Part shown: one piece after another, positions 44,801 through 56,900 of the stretch | Position numbering within the stretch: the stretch's first letter is position 1 | How the letters are laid out: the number at the start of each line of letters is the position of its first letter | DNA from: Tipula vernalis | Lineage: Eukaryota > Arthropoda > Insecta > Diptera > Tipulidae | Assembly: GCA_958295665.1 (NCBI GenBank) | Contig: OY282558.1 | Location: forward strand, 43,958,389-44,022,388 | DNA: 64,000 nt | Direction of reading: 5' to 3' | Translations under genes and position numbers: made by a program | The notes under the pieces: generated by a model | What the model was told of the DNA's origin: nothing | The model's input: only the letters and a program-made list of their open reading frames with translations | The model's database searches: none

Positions 44801-45773
44801 GGAAATTGGGATTGGAAATTGTTTATAAACCGGACAAACATATGTTGTTGGCTGATTGTCTCTCTCGTGCACAATTGGACACAATTGAAGAAGACACAGA
44901 ATTGAACACAGTCATTCACAGCGTCACACGATCCATGTGTGTGTCGAGGGATAATTATGATTATTATAGACAGATAATAGCGTCGGATGAGGATCTTAAG
45001 CGCGTATGTGACTACGTAAGAAATGGTTGGCCCGACTATCGATCTCTGAATGATTTTGCCAGGGTATTTCACAAACTAAAATCCGAACTGCATTTCGAAA
45101 ATGGGTTGTTATTCCGAAACCACCGACTCGTAATCCCAACGAAATTGCAAAATAAAATGGCAAAATGGCTACACGAACCACACTTGGGAATTGAGAAGAC
45201 ACTTGCCAGGGCCAGAATGTTGTACTTTTGGCCGGAAATGAACACAAAAATCAAAGAAATGATTGCATCATGCAAAATCCATACCACATCGTGTCAGTTG
45301 ATCTATTTGAATATGCTGGTCGCGATTTCATGTCAATTTTTGACACATATTCAAACTACTTGGTAGCAATTAAAATCAACAATAAGACATCTTCACACAT
45401 TATCGATAAATTTGGTTCGATATTCAGTAAAATTGGATATCCGTCGATAATTAAAAGTGATAATGTTCCATTCAACCCGTCTGAATTCGAGAAGTTTTCA
45501 AGAGATTTCAACGTCCAATTCAAATACTCGAGCCCGAGATATCCGCAAGGCAATGGGTTGGCCGAAAAGGGTGTAGCAATCGCGAAAAATCTATTGAAGC
45601 GTTGCTACGAAGCAAATGATGAAGTAAACCAATTCCAATACAGAATCATGGAGTACAACACGACTCCGGTGGCAAGTATGAGTTTCACACCATCAGAGCT
45701 ATTCTTTGACAGGTTGATCAAAACAAGATTGCCAGTATCGGAACAACTTCTTGTCAGAAACAACATGAAATAG
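44801..45773 (+). pseudogene. Gypsy pol: RNase H end and integrase with deletion
   Basis: The frame from 44782 reads IVYKPDKHMLLADCLSRA, the conserved end of RNase H, then a linker. The integrase zinc-binding region follows: WLHEPHLGIEKTLARARMLY and FWPEM (45165-45240), with both His present. Only the beginning of the Cys pair (MIASCKIH) remains before a deletion near 45280-45290. The core resumes in another frame (45228-45773): VSVDLFEYAG with the first Asp, IKSDNVPFNPSEFEKFS with the second Asp, and PQGNGLAEKGVAIAKNLL with the Glu, so the DDE triad is complete. The sequence then reaches TPSELFFDRLIKTRLP and stops at 45771-45773. Confidence 0.9.
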
Positions 45774-45855
45774 GAAGATATTCAGAAAAGAATTCAAAAT
45801 AAGAAAGAACGGCAAAAATATTACTACATATGATCGAAACGTGAGGTAACCATCG

Positions 45856-46308
45856 TTGAACTTGGGTGATTTGGTGATATTTAAGAAAAATGGAAATGAA
45901 TGGCATTATGGAAAAATAATTGGAATAGTTAATGAACGTTCATACATTATTGAAGATGCATTTAACAATTATTTTAAACGTAACCGTAGATTTATAGCTA
46001 AAACAAAGAATGAAGATTTTAGTGCTAGTGAATTGTTATTCGAAGATAATGTTAAATCGGGTCAAATAGTTAATTTGCCAGAAATCCAAATTGTAACACC
46101 GACACAAGAAACAGTCAATAACGATGAAAATCAGATGTTGAACACTCCCGCTGTTAATGTGAGTGCGGACGGTGAAAATTCAGAAGCAAGTTCGGATAGT
46201 GATAGTGAGGTAGCTCCTCAACCTGCCATTCAAGCTCCAAATAATCAAGGAGAAGTCAGAACGCGCAGTAGTCGTAGTTCAAGACCGCCGGATAGGTATG
46301 CCTGGTGA
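45856..46308 (+). pseudogene. Gypsy integrase C-terminal domain
   Basis: 150-codon frame beginning MNLGDLVIFKKNGNEWHYGK and continuing IIGIVNERSYIIEDA and KRNRRFIAK. This is the 'GD.V......W..G.I......RSY.V....G...RRN...L' domain that binds DNA at the end of Mag-type integrases. The second half is low complexity and acidic (SEASSDSDSEVAP), ending RTRSSRSSRPPDRYAW, like the basic 'TRSGR...PP..' tail of this lineage. An 80-bp frameshifted interval (45774-45855) separates it from the core. It would have been continuous with the rest of Pol. Confidence 0.85.
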
Positions 46309-46383
46309 AAATTGTAACAGTCATAGCGGTTTGCCTGGTCCAGATCATGACTGTTAATAATTTAAAATTAGAATTAAAAAAGA

Positions 46384-46431
46384 AAAATGAGTGTAATAAT
46401 AATGTGAACGAATCTTAAGTTCTGATGTGAC
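46384..46431 (+). repeat. Truncated 3' LTR with satellite junction
   Basis: From 46403, TGTGAACGAATCTTAAG and the following bases to TGTGAC match the first 29 bp of the LTR at 42507 with one difference (CTGATG versus CTCATG). At 46431/46432 the LTR stops and the 182-bp satellite begins with CATTAGAGGTATCAAG. The A/G-rich stretch just before the LTR (AAAAAAGAAAAATGAG) is the likely polypurine tract. The break in a known LTR dates the arrival of satellite DNA after this insertion. Confidence 0.85.
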
Positions 46432-47290
46432 CATTAGAGGTATCAAGAATCAAAATCGGAGCACAGTTGCAGATTTTGGATTTTTGTGGCTCAGAATCTG
46501 CTGAATTATAGTAAGGTGATTTTCAATAAAATCGAATTTTCCATGAAACGTCTAGAAATAATTAAGCAATCTAACTGCGCGTTGGCACAACAATTAAAGC
46601 TTCCGAAACCTATCATTAGAGGTATCAAGACCCACAATCCTAGCGCATTTGCAGATTTTGGATTTTTGTGGCTCCAAATCTGCTGAATTATAACAAGGTG
46701 ATTTTCAAGGAAACCGAATTTTCCATGAAACGTCTAGAAATAATCAAGCAATCTAACTGCGCGTTGGCACAACAATTAAAGCTCCCGAAACCTATCACTA
46801 GAGGTATCAAGAACCACAATCGGAGCACAGTTGCAGATTTTGGATTTTTGAGGCTCCGCTTCTGCTGAATTATAGTAAGGTGATTTTCAAGAAAATCGAA
46901 TTTTCCATGAAACGTCTAGAAATAATTAAGCAATCTAACTGCGCGTTGGCACAACAATTAAAGCTTCCGAAACCTATCATTAGAGGTATCAAGACCCACA
47001 ATCCTAGCGCATTTGCAGATTTTGGATTTTTGTGGCCCGAATCTGCTGAATTATAGTAAGGTGATTTTCAAGAAAATCGAATTTTCTATGAAACGTCTAG
47101 GAATAATCAAGCAATCTAACTGCGTGTTGGCACAACAATTAAAGCTCCCGAAACATATCACTAGAGGTATCAAGAATCACAATCGGAGCACAGTTGCAGA
47201 TTTTGGATTTTTTGTGGCTCCGAATCTGCTGAATTATAGTACGTTGATTTTCAAGAAAAACGAATTTTTCTATTAAACGTCTATAAATAC
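46432..47290. repeat. 182-bp satellite, array 1 (~4.7 monomers)
   Basis: Tandem monomers beginning near 46432, 46615, 46797, 46979 and 47160, ending inside a monomer at about 47290 where (TA)n begins. Monomers alternate between type A (CAATCGGAGCACAGTTGCAG) and type B (CAATCCTAGCGCATTTGCAG), giving a 364-bp dimer period. The 66-87-codon frames seen here simply repeat with the monomer and end at the same TAG/TGA, so they are not genes. Confidence 0.95.
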
Positions 47291-47311
47291 TATATATATA
47301 TATATGTATAT

Positions 47312-49065
47312 ATTTTTTTTTTTTGTTTTGTTTTTTTTGTTATGTCTTAAGCTCCAGAGAGCCCGGCTTACTATGTTGCTGTGCCACCCTTTCTCTAGGG
47401 GTCAGGCCATGGCTCTTCCCGCTCTTTCCACGTCCAGGTTTTGGCCGGTCAACTATGTTTCGGAGGTGCCAGGTCTCCTGGCTTCCGTCGTCCAAGTAAC
47501 CCCATTACCGCGGCTTGCGTTCTCAGCCAAAGCTGCCCTTGACGTGCCGGGCAGATTCGGCTCCGCCTCTCTCCCCTTGACTGTATCCACCGCCCTCTCC
47601 TTCTTTGGGCGGAAGTGTACAGAGCCAAACATCCAATTGACTCTGTAGTTGAAGCTTTTCAGTATCTCCGCCGTTTTATGTGCACTGACATTGTGAGTTG
47701 AAAGAGGTCGCCTTCTCGCTCCTTCCTCGCTATAATTCTCCAGTCTGCGTCTCTAAGGTCCTTATTCTGGATTGCCAGACGACGCAGTATTTTGTCGTTT
47801 GTCTCCTTACCCCCTCGTAGCAGGTAAACAAATATAATCCTTGGGCGAGGCAACTCCTCCTCCCCGACTGCTTTCAGGGATGCCCCGTCCCATGGCTTAA
47901 GTGAGGGCACTGTGGCCCTGAGCCACTCTGCCGTATCTTCGACGGCACAGTTGACCGTGAGTCAACCGTTTCTGATGCGACACCCCAGGAAATTAGGGCT
48001 GACACCATTTAACTGCAGCTCCGCCACTGTCACTATTATGGCATCTTATACTGCCAGAATCTGGGCAATACCCAGTTTTGTTTTTGGGTTTCCTTGGTCG
48101 GTAATCTCCAACCTGATAGCCTTTACTGCGGCACTATATGTTGTGGCCGTGTCGGTCCTGTTCTCGAGGCAACTCTCCTTATTGTCGCCTTCCGTTGCAG
48201 CTTTTGGGGCGGCTTGGACTGGAAACTTTCCCTCTTTTAGCCGCGATGACTTTGGGAGTCGAGTCATCATCCGACCGATTCCTCTTGTTAGTTGAGACAA
48301 TTCTGTCCCTGATTTTGCCCTTACGTTGCTGCAAGGCAGTGTCGCGGGGGACTCCTGACCGAATTAAATGGGACAGACGTCTCCTCGCTGCCCCATTGAG
48401 GCGTGCTCTCCTCTTTGATTCTCCCTCGAGCTCCAACTCCTCGAGGTCCCTATTTATTTCGGCCGTAGTCGACGTGGATTGGGTATCCATTTCAAGCAAT
48501 AGAGTGCTATGTACAGGAGAGCCCACCACTACGTCCGTACTGGAGTTATCCATTACGATCTCAGAAGCAGGGCCTGAATGGTCCATGTCATCTTCTGAGA
48601 CTGGTGCGTTTAAAGGAGCACCGCCCTTATAATATTTGTTTTTAATTAAATCCATAAGTTGTCGATTTGATTGAGGAATGGAAGGTCCACCACGGCAGCG
48701 CCTCTTGCCGTGGTAAGGCTGATTGAAACCGGAGGTCGCCTAGTATCCGGAGTTCCGTGCTAGCGACCAACTAACCCATGATCATACATCCCTCGGCGCA
48801 CGTGTCTCACCTTAGATTTGAGGTGTTTTTTTCAAGGTTTGTACCATCCTTTAGCGTCGTACTTTAGCCTGTTGTTCGGTAAACGAGCCAACAGTTACCG
48901 GAGGTCACCACGAGGAGGTAGTACATACACTTGCGAATCACGCTCAGGTTACCTTTCGCGCAGATCGTGGGCCCACAGACAGGACTGCCTAAAACATGAC
49001 CAGAATAGCCTGCTGTAGCCCACCCTAAAGGAAGGTTACGGAGCCGGTATTACTACCCTATTATA
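47312..49065 (-). mobile_element. ORF1-only LINE copy with poly-A tail
   Basis: Reading on the minus strand: a G+C-richer 5' region (49065-48656), an ORF1 relic (48655 to about 47659), a ~300-bp tail region, and a poly-A end preserved on the plus strand as poly-T at 47312-47340, next to (TA)n. No reverse transcriptase sequence is present between ORF1 and the tail. LINE copies normally lose their 5' end, whereas here the 5' part and the tail remain. Target-site duplications could not be assigned. Confidence 0.6.
47659..48655 (-). pseudogene. LINE ORF1 with DUF4780-like domain
   Basis: Starts MDLIKNKYYKGGAPLNAP at 48655. The N-terminal part is acidic/polar, then basic, with RARLNGAARRRLSHLIRSGV ('L.GA.RRR....' motif of insect ORF1 proteins) and a Lys/Arg-rich segment. 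After a frameshift near 48180-48300 comes TYSAAVKAIRLEI. Two in-frame stops (48046-48048 and one near 47960) follow. The C-terminal domain reads FLGCRIRNG, VNCAVEDTAEWLRATVPSLK, EEELPRPRIIFVYLLRGG and LRRLAIQNKDLRDADWRIIA, matching the DUF4780 pattern (G.....V.C.D..T..WL, ELPRP, QN..L....W). Such proteins coat LINE RNA. It is inactive here. Confidence 0.8.
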
Positions 49066-49330
49066 CTAAGTCATGTTGGAAAAAATTGATAATAACAAAT
49101 AATCAACAATCAATAATAATCAGCATCTAACATACCAAATAATTGAAGGAATTCAGGGAGTTGACCGCGATTAATACAAACGGAAAAGATACAATTAAAA
49201 AAAAAGAAGCCTTCTGATAGGACCACTAACATAGAATTCAAATCGAAATCGAAAACCAAGGTGGTCAAGTTGTAGTTACCGAAATATTTTAAGTATCAGA
49301 ATAGACAAATAAAATTGGCAAAATATTGAG
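49066..49330. other. A+T-rich segment, possible gag tail
   Basis: Precedes the retropepsin-like trace at 49340. No clear motif is seen. Confidence 0.3.
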
Positions 49331-49334
49331 ATAT

Positions 49335-49515
49335 AAATAAAGCCAAAATTAAAGCATTAGTAGACACCGGTAGCATTGTACATCTAATAAACTAAACATT
49401 TATAAAATTTCATAACACAAATCTGAGTGATGAGAAATTAGAGATTATTGGTTTGGGAAATTCAAAAGCCAGATTTATACCTATAACCAAAGTCTCTTTT
49501 GTGTGAGAAAAATTG
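49335..49515 (+). pseudogene. Retropepsin-like relic
   Basis: Plus-strand reading KIKALVDTGSIVHLIN (49350-49390), with the catalytic D-T-G and flanking hydrophobics of a retroviral-type protease, is followed after one stop by LEIIGLGNSKARFIPI. Only ~55 codons are recognisable. It may belong to the same errantivirus-like element as the env relic at 52.2 kb, in the same orientation 2.7 kb downstream, but the interval contains no RT. Confidence 0.5.
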
Positions 49516-52036
49516 ATAGATCCTCGTATGGTGATGGGCAAGAAACGAAATTTAAACTGAAAGAAGTTAGTAAAGTGAAATTTAAATTTTCGGAAAGTTT
49601 TGCCCCAACATTATCTTAATCATCAAATTTTTAAAATCTAAATTTAGAAAAAAAAAAAACAGAATCGCACATTATTATAAAACAGTAAACCTATATTACG
49701 TGGTATAAAAATCTAACTTTTCCTCATCCCCATTGCTTTTTAATGCTATACTGCTCCTGGTAACCTTAAAATATTACATAATTATTTTTCTTATTACGTA
49801 TTTATGTATTTGGAATTCTGGCGATTATTATATATATTTTGTGTCATTTTTAACACGAATTTATAAACAATATTTTTATACTTTTAACTTAAAGAACATT
49901 TATATAAAATAATATGCGTATAAATATTTTAAAAGTATTTATACGATTATATGATGCTTTAAGATGTATCCTTAAAAATAATATTAGCAAACGCTTTTAA
50001 AATTTAATTTACTTCATTGATCATTTTTTTACTTACCTCTTTTAAAAGCTCTTCTATTTTATGTCACCTTTCGTATATGATTCAACTCGTGACTCGGATA
50101 CATTTTCCCGTATTCCTATTTTATGCGATCCCACAAACCAGTTAACTAATTGCTAGCTTCTCTTAACTGTTATTCTCAAGGTTCTACAGTGTTAAAAATT
50201 CATTTAGCGCGGGCTGTTCATTATTTTGTAAACTGATGATCTTTTATTCCTAAATTTATAAGTTTTTTTGACCAGCCTTTCATTTCATCTATTCCTCTGA
50301 ATACAAATCCGTATGCACATCGCTTTTGTTATCAATTCAGTAGCAATCCTCCTTTTATTGTAAATTTCATCCAAACAAAAAAAAATCAATTAAATTTATA
50401 AAGTTTAAGCTGAAAAACAGCAATTTGTCGGCAATCTGCCTTTTACAACATATACATTGTAACACGACAACAATAAATCCGTATCAATGGTAACAGATTT
50501 TTTTTTTTTTTATTCTAAACATAAAAAGAAGATCTAAACATGTAAACATTTATGTACAATCAATAAAACAAACATTTTAATGGTCAATTGAAGATCATTT
50601 TGTGGTCTATTGTGATATTGATCGGTTTTCTTGGTACCGTATGTTGCATTTAGACTGGAGCGTAGTAGGAGTCCGTGAAAATTATAACCTAAATAAAATG
50701 AGAAAATTAAAAATGGACTTTCGGATGATTTAATTTTCGTACCAAAATTTATTTATAATCCTGTTAAAATATTAAATTTCTTTATTGAAATTTTTACTAT
50801 CACCATCGCACGATCGTTTGAAACCTCTATTTTGTTAGTCTATTATATATCCCCTTAAATAAGGACGATGGATAATATTAATAGAGATCTATCTTATGTA
50901 CGTCTCTATAGGTATGTAAGCGAAGATAAAAACATAAAAGTGATTTTCAATTTTTTTTATTTTTAAGGCGGTTTATTTTAGAGCTTTTCAAGATGAGAAG
51001 ACAACGATTTTTAATTTATTAAATATTGTGTTGCCTAGTACATCATATAATAGGCGATGATAGATGATACAAAGTCGGTATCCAGATCTAAGGATTATTG
51101 AATTAAAAGCATTTTCTATTGAATTTCGAATAATTCGATTTATCCATTTTTCGCACAAATAATAGAAAAAAAACAAGAAACGATTTATATTACAATATAT
51201 GCCTTAAGGGGGTGGATTATGTCTTTCTGTATATTTTTATAGAGGAGACACACATTAGGAAACTATTTAGCATAATCGCATACACTCTATTACAGTTTTC
51301 CCATTATTGTTTTTCATAATAAAAAGAAAAGTTTTCCAGCTATTTGTTTATTTTTATTATGTATGTATTTATTAATATGACACACTTCGTATTTACTTAA
51401 GGTGATGAGGTGCTTACTAAAAAGGAGTAGGGGAAAATGTATTTTTTGCCTAAAAATGTTATGTTTTGTCATCAACACAATAATTTACACATAAGTGTTT
51501 CTATTTACTCATACAATATGTTTCTATTATGTAGAATTGCTTCTAAGTTTTCCTATTATTTGCGTAATCAAATGAATAACGTATACAATCTATATATATA
51601 CATAATATATGTACACATATATGATTTTAATTCCTAAGCATTAAATCTATTTATTCGATAAATCAAGACGGTAATTTTCTATAGAAAATTTTATCTTACG
51701 TCGAAATGGCATAGATCAAATTTTGAAAATGTCTCGGCGCTTATTTTATGTTATAAATGCGCTAATAAATTCCTTAGTTAGTTTCCCTGACCAATTAATA
51801 TTTACTAGAAGAAGCTGAGCTTGATCACGATTCAGTTAAATTGCTAAATACTTATTGCACCATCTGATTCGCTTTCAGACTTATACAGGACGCTTCTGTT
51901 ACAATTTCAAACTCAAATTGTAATAAAGTTAAACATTTTTAACAACATCGAATGAATTAGAATTTAAAATTCAAACAAAGAAACTTATTTTTAACGCTCA
52001 AAGCCGATATCTAAAGTATTTTAAAAGAGAAAGGTG
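49516..52036. other. A+T-rich DNA, no gene recognised
   Basis: No RT, integrase or host gene motif. Low-complexity A/T runs (for example poly-T at ~50500) dominate. Frames at 50988-51176 and 51437-51637 are unsupported. Confidence 0.5.
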
Positions 52037-52178
52037 TAATAGAATGTAGAAATAATACAACACAACTAGTTTAACGTTAATAATAATGTTCTTTATTCAA
52101 CTATAACTTGTGCATGTTGGTTGTATGATCGTTGATGCTCCACTGAACTGTCAATGACATTTGTTACAGTAGCTCACT
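52037..52178 (-). repeat. Inverted fragment of the 42.5-kb LTR
   Basis: Reverse complement of about 142 of the 181 bp of the LTR at 42507-42687, starting TGTAATAGAATGTAGAAATA and ending ...CAGTAGCTCACTT. The terminal ~39 bp of the LTR are missing and envelope coding sequence follows immediately. It is a broken solo LTR or a recombination product. Confidence 0.9.
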
Positions 52179-52179
52179 T

Positions 52180-53659
52180 CAAACCGAAAATAAAATGGTT
52201 CATTTCATATACAGTAATACTCAACGACTAAACACCATTAAACGTAAATTAAAAAATCTGAAGCGATCAATTGATAACGTAATGCCAACTCTACCCAACA
52301 GGGGAAACCGAAGCAAACGTGGATTAATCAATCCTTTGGGAACTTTTATAAAATCCATTACTGGAAATCTTGACCAAAACGACTACGAAAATCTTCAAAA
52401 CCAAATATAATTAACACAGGAAGGACAATACGTACTAGCCGACCGACTTAATAACCAAATTCAAATTAATGAGCAAATAATCAATAGATTTGAAGAAATA
52501 ACGGACATTTTAAATATAACTACTGCTAATATGAACCGAATCCTTAAAACAGAATGGGACACAAAAAACTCTAATGAAGCTGAAAAATTACTCAATTACA
52601 TGTACTTCACAATCGAAGATAATATGTCAACACTATCAGAACAGGCATTAGAAATTCACGAAATTATAACCTTCGCGAAAATAAACGTAATTTCAAGATT
52701 CATACTCGACAATACAGAGATGAACTATGTTCTAAATGAACTAAACAAGAGTAATATCGAATTACACTCACAAGAGCAGATTTATTCAATATTACAACTA
52801 AAAGCTTACTATAACGGGACCAACCTGATAGCGATAATAGAAATACCACAAATTTATAATGATAATTTTTCATATAATAGAATAAAAACTTATATCTTAA
52901 ACAATTACCTTATTCCTATTACCTACAATTATATTTTATCCAATCCCAAAATACATATGATAATTTCAAAACCATGCCAAATGTTGGAGAATACATACTA
53001 TTGTCAGCAGGAACAAATATATACCAACAATAACACTTGCTTACCAAACCAGTTAAACAATCAACATGCCAATTGTAAATTAGTACAAACAAATCATCAA
53101 GAAGAAATACAGCTACTAGAAGATGGCTACCTTTTCATATCATCGGAAGCCGGAATCAACATCTATACAACATGTGGTCCTGATACATTAATCATAAAAG
53201 GAATTAAATTAATCAAATAAATTCGAGGACTGTACCATACAAGTCAACGAACAGTCATTCACCAATGACGTCTCAAGAAGAATGCATCAATTTAAAGTAT
53301 TACAACCCTTTAATACAATCATCATAAACGAAACAAGGATTGAAACTATAGATATACCATTTTTAACAAAATCCACAATTAAAAACATGCGGGAAATACA
53401 AAATCATCAACACAAATCCACCATTTACACGCACATAATAGCATCTTCAACAATACTAACAATAATAGCCATACTAATTGTTATATTCTTTATCAATAGG
53501 AAAAACAAAAGTAAATTTTTCAAATTAAGGAAACTCTTCACTGAGGACAGCTCAACACTTAGAGGGGAGGAGTTAACATCAGCTAACACGCGACCCATGA
53601 AGAAAGCAAATTCCACCGGCGACATGTTGTGCAATGACGCCAAACATTATATCGCATAA
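52180..53659 (+). pseudogene. env: Errantivirus-type envelope relic
   Basis: Old endogenous copy of an insect errantivirus (gypsy-group) envelope gene. The frame is open from the LTR junction at ~52179; the signal peptide and most of the surface subunit are absent. A basic cleavage-type site RSKR at 52309-52320 is followed by GLINPLG and TGNLD, a landmark of this Env family, marking the start of the transmembrane subunit. Its helical N-terminal half and a Cys-containing C-terminal half (Cys codons between 52970 and 53180) follow. An in-frame stop at 52408-52410, a stop at 53218-53220 and a frame change before 53282 break it. A hydrophobic membrane anchor lies at about 53424-53500, with a short basic tail after it. 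The frame overlaps the 3' LTR by 89 bp. It is non-functional as it stands. Confidence 0.85.
53561..53570 (+). other. Polypurine tract before the 3' LTR
   Basis: AGAGGGGAGG directly precedes AGTTAACA, the arrangement seen at gypsy-group 3' LTR starts. It would prime plus-strand DNA synthesis. Confidence 0.7.
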
Positions 53660-53920
53660 GCAATTTTTAATTAATGTAAAAATATCGCATAAGCAAATTT
53701 TAACAATAAAGAAATTCCACAGAAAGTCATTCCACTGCATAACAGGAAATGACTTATTATAAAAAGTAAACAAAAACTGGAAGCGACGTTCATTACAATT
53801 TATATTTTTGAAATAAAAACATTGTCAAACTAAATTATTGTGCATTATTATTATTTTGGAACTAATACCGTTTCCCAACCACAACCAGAAATAAATACGT
53901 TATCGGCACAACCCATAACT
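53571..53920 (+). repeat. 3' LTR of the env-bearing element
   Basis: Begins AGTTAACATC after the polypurine tract and probably ends ...CCCATAACT, giving the AGTTA...TAACT-type termini of gypsy-group LTRs. AATAAA occurs near 53706 and 53812. No second copy is in the window, so the 3' end is approximate. Confidence 0.6.
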
Positions 53921-56900
53921 ACACTTAATTTAATTTTTAAAATTATTAAACAGTTTTATTTAAAAAATATTTTTGTTTTTGCTGCTGCTGCTGGCTGCCT
54001 CTAAAAATCCAAATTTGAATAAAAAAGAGTTGGGAGTCCGCGAGCAACAGAAATTTAGAAATAAAGAAACAAATTAATAATAAAATTGTGCAATTGCACA
54101 GGTGACCCCTAGTATAAATAGAGTTTCGTTTTATGCCACGCTTCTTCGATTAAACGGCATCAGCGGAATACGTCGTTATTCTCTAATACAAAATTCTCGT
54201 GAAAGTAATCATGAATGAACAATTTCAATTATTTTGCAGACCTCCCATTTTCAGATAAAGCAAATATTTCAAGTAGGTACATTGTAAGCAATTTCATTGA
54301 TCGATTCTTCTTCCCTTTTTAGGCACTGTTACCTTAATTTAAAAACACATACATTTACTGTCAAAATATAATGCCATAATAATTTCTAGGAAATATGTGA
54401 TTAAATATTATATTCATATAATAATCCGTCATATTGTACCTTCACAATCGTTCGTCACCGGAATATAGAAAGGTATACAGAACAAATTGAAAAGGACTTC
54501 ATTACAAAATCCTCAATTATTTAGAGAGAGAGATTACGAGTGGATTAACCATATTTTCTTCGATATAATTCTTTAAAAATTCAATAAAATCTTATTGATA
54601 GTCTTTTTATTGTCATATCAATGTATGTATATACGGTACATTAATGTTCGGAGAGAAGCCATTACCAAAGTTTTAGATTTAGATTTAAAAAGCATATGTC
54701 TAAACATTTTCCATCATATGCACAACCCATAAATACAAAAAACTGTTTGTAAATATTTACAAAAAATTTAACAAATAAAAACACAAATTGTGTATTCGTT
54801 ACACATAATTAAAATTTTTAGTTTTAAATCTCAAATTCCTAAATACACACACCGCAGAGTTAACAGAATTTTTTTTTTGTTTATTTCGAAAAATCTCAAT
54901 AGAATGACTGAATTGATATCATACTATACCATATAATAGGTAATGGGGCACAAACATTTTTGACATATGATTTAGTTAAATTAGAGAAAAAAAAAACTTT
55001 TTGGATCGCATGGCTGCATCTCATAAGTATACAACAAAAGTCTATATACCACACATCTTTTTGTTTGTTTCACTCTTGTATTTTAGAAAAACCGGAAAAT
55101 ATTTTTTGTTGTCTGTTTATTTTTCGAATTTCTTTAGCTACTGAATTTAACTGAAAAATCTGAAGAGGATATTTCCTCTAATAATCTAACAACGCAAACA
55201 ATTATCGTAACGAAAACAGAAAAGTGCAATTTACAAATTGGTATATTTGTGTAGTTCATTTGGATGTAATCATTTTGCGAAGCTGTCTGCACAAAAGAAA
55301 AGGAGAGTCGCGTGGCTTATTCACCACAAATAGAATAGATTGCGTTATCCAAACAACTCTGTAATATTAAAGTTATCTAATAAAATTTAAGGGTTATTTG
55401 ATCCTATTTGACTACCAAACTATAAATTTTGGATACAAGTAAAAGTATTTTTCAAAAATTGTAAACACGGACTAAACACAATTTTAATCCTTTTTCAAAA
55501 CCAAATTTTAAGCATTTTTTCAAAAAAAAATTTCGTTTTTATAATAGCAAGTTTGGAAAAAAAATTAAATTTCATAATAAACATTCTAATATCTACTCGT
55601 ATATATAAATACATAAATGTTAACGCCTTGTTATGCAAATAAACTATCAAATTACCGATACTAATAGTTTTTATTTTAGCTATCTAAATTCTAAATTATA
55701 CACAAAGGAAGTTAAGACAAATTAGAATATTTAATAAGTAAATAAAAATTTAAAACCTTTTCAAAAAAAAAAAAAAAAAAATTTAACATTTCCTACATAA
55801 ATATCCGAAATTCGTTTCACATCAACCATACTTTTGGAATATCGCACCTAACCGCCACCCCAAGCTTTTTATAAAAATAAAGAGTGAGAGAGAGCGAGAT
55901 CCCATTACACAATATTCCCAGTATCCATATAAACGAACCATAAATAACGAATAGTGTCAATAATTATAAATTTATTTCATCAATTAGTAAATTTATTTAT
56001 TGATCCGTGTAATTATTCTTGTTATACGAAATAAATAACAAAGACAAAAATTCGTTTGATTTTTTTAATTAATTAACACTTTGATTGGACCTTCGACAAT
56101 GTGATACATACATACATCGTTCACAGGTTTGGAGGTGACATTCTTCATTGTACGTGATCAAGTGTAATATAGGAAAATAATTTTGTAAAAAAAAGTATTT
56201 TCCGAATTCAACTTGTCGCCTAAAGTTTTGAAAAGTATCATTTATAGCAATGAATTAAAGTTACACGAATGTTTATAAATAGCCGTGTAATGAAGCTCAA
56301 GAAGTACTGTGTACGCTATAGATTTAAATATGTACGTACATAAAACATAAAGAATAAATTAAATTTACTTACAATCCGTCTTATAATCACATCATCAAAT
56401 ACCTAGCAAGACCCCTTTTTTATTGCTGTTACTTTGATATTGCAGATATAGAACAAAGATACCATAATGGGTTATTTGGATAAAAAATAGCAGCCGCAGT
56501 AATGCTTTGTTTCTGACTTACGTTACTTAATATATAAAGTCAAAAATAAACCTTCTTAAAGTAGAATGGGGCAAAGCGAGACCGGTCGAATTTTCAATGT
56601 TTGTCTCTTAAAACCCATTTCGTTTTTGTTTTTAACTTTTTTTTTTCTGATAAACCAAAAACCAAAATTTAAAAACCTTAACCCTATTTGAACCGCTTTG
56701 TAGAAAATTAGCACCAGTGAAAATATTTAGTACAGAAGTAAAAATCATTTTTTAAGTAACCAATATATTATGGATACTTTAAATATAATTTTACTTGTGT
56801 ACTAAATATTATAAGTACTAAATTTAACATGTACTAATTTGTACTAAATTTATTATATTTTTTTTTTAATTTGTAACACCTTCAGAGCTACTTCTAGTTG

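Noticed and set aside
42507..47290. Link between the 181-bp LTR and the 182-bp satellite because of equal length
   Set aside because: The sequences are unrelated; the length match is coincidental.
47304..48632. Plus-strand frames of 114, 127 and 164 codons
   Set aside because: They are antisense to the LINE ORF1/DUF4780 reading, which has recognisable motifs on the minus strand.
54110..54125. TATAAATA promoter-like box followed by possible start region
   Set aside because: No gene follows, and such boxes are expected by chance in A+T-rich DNA.
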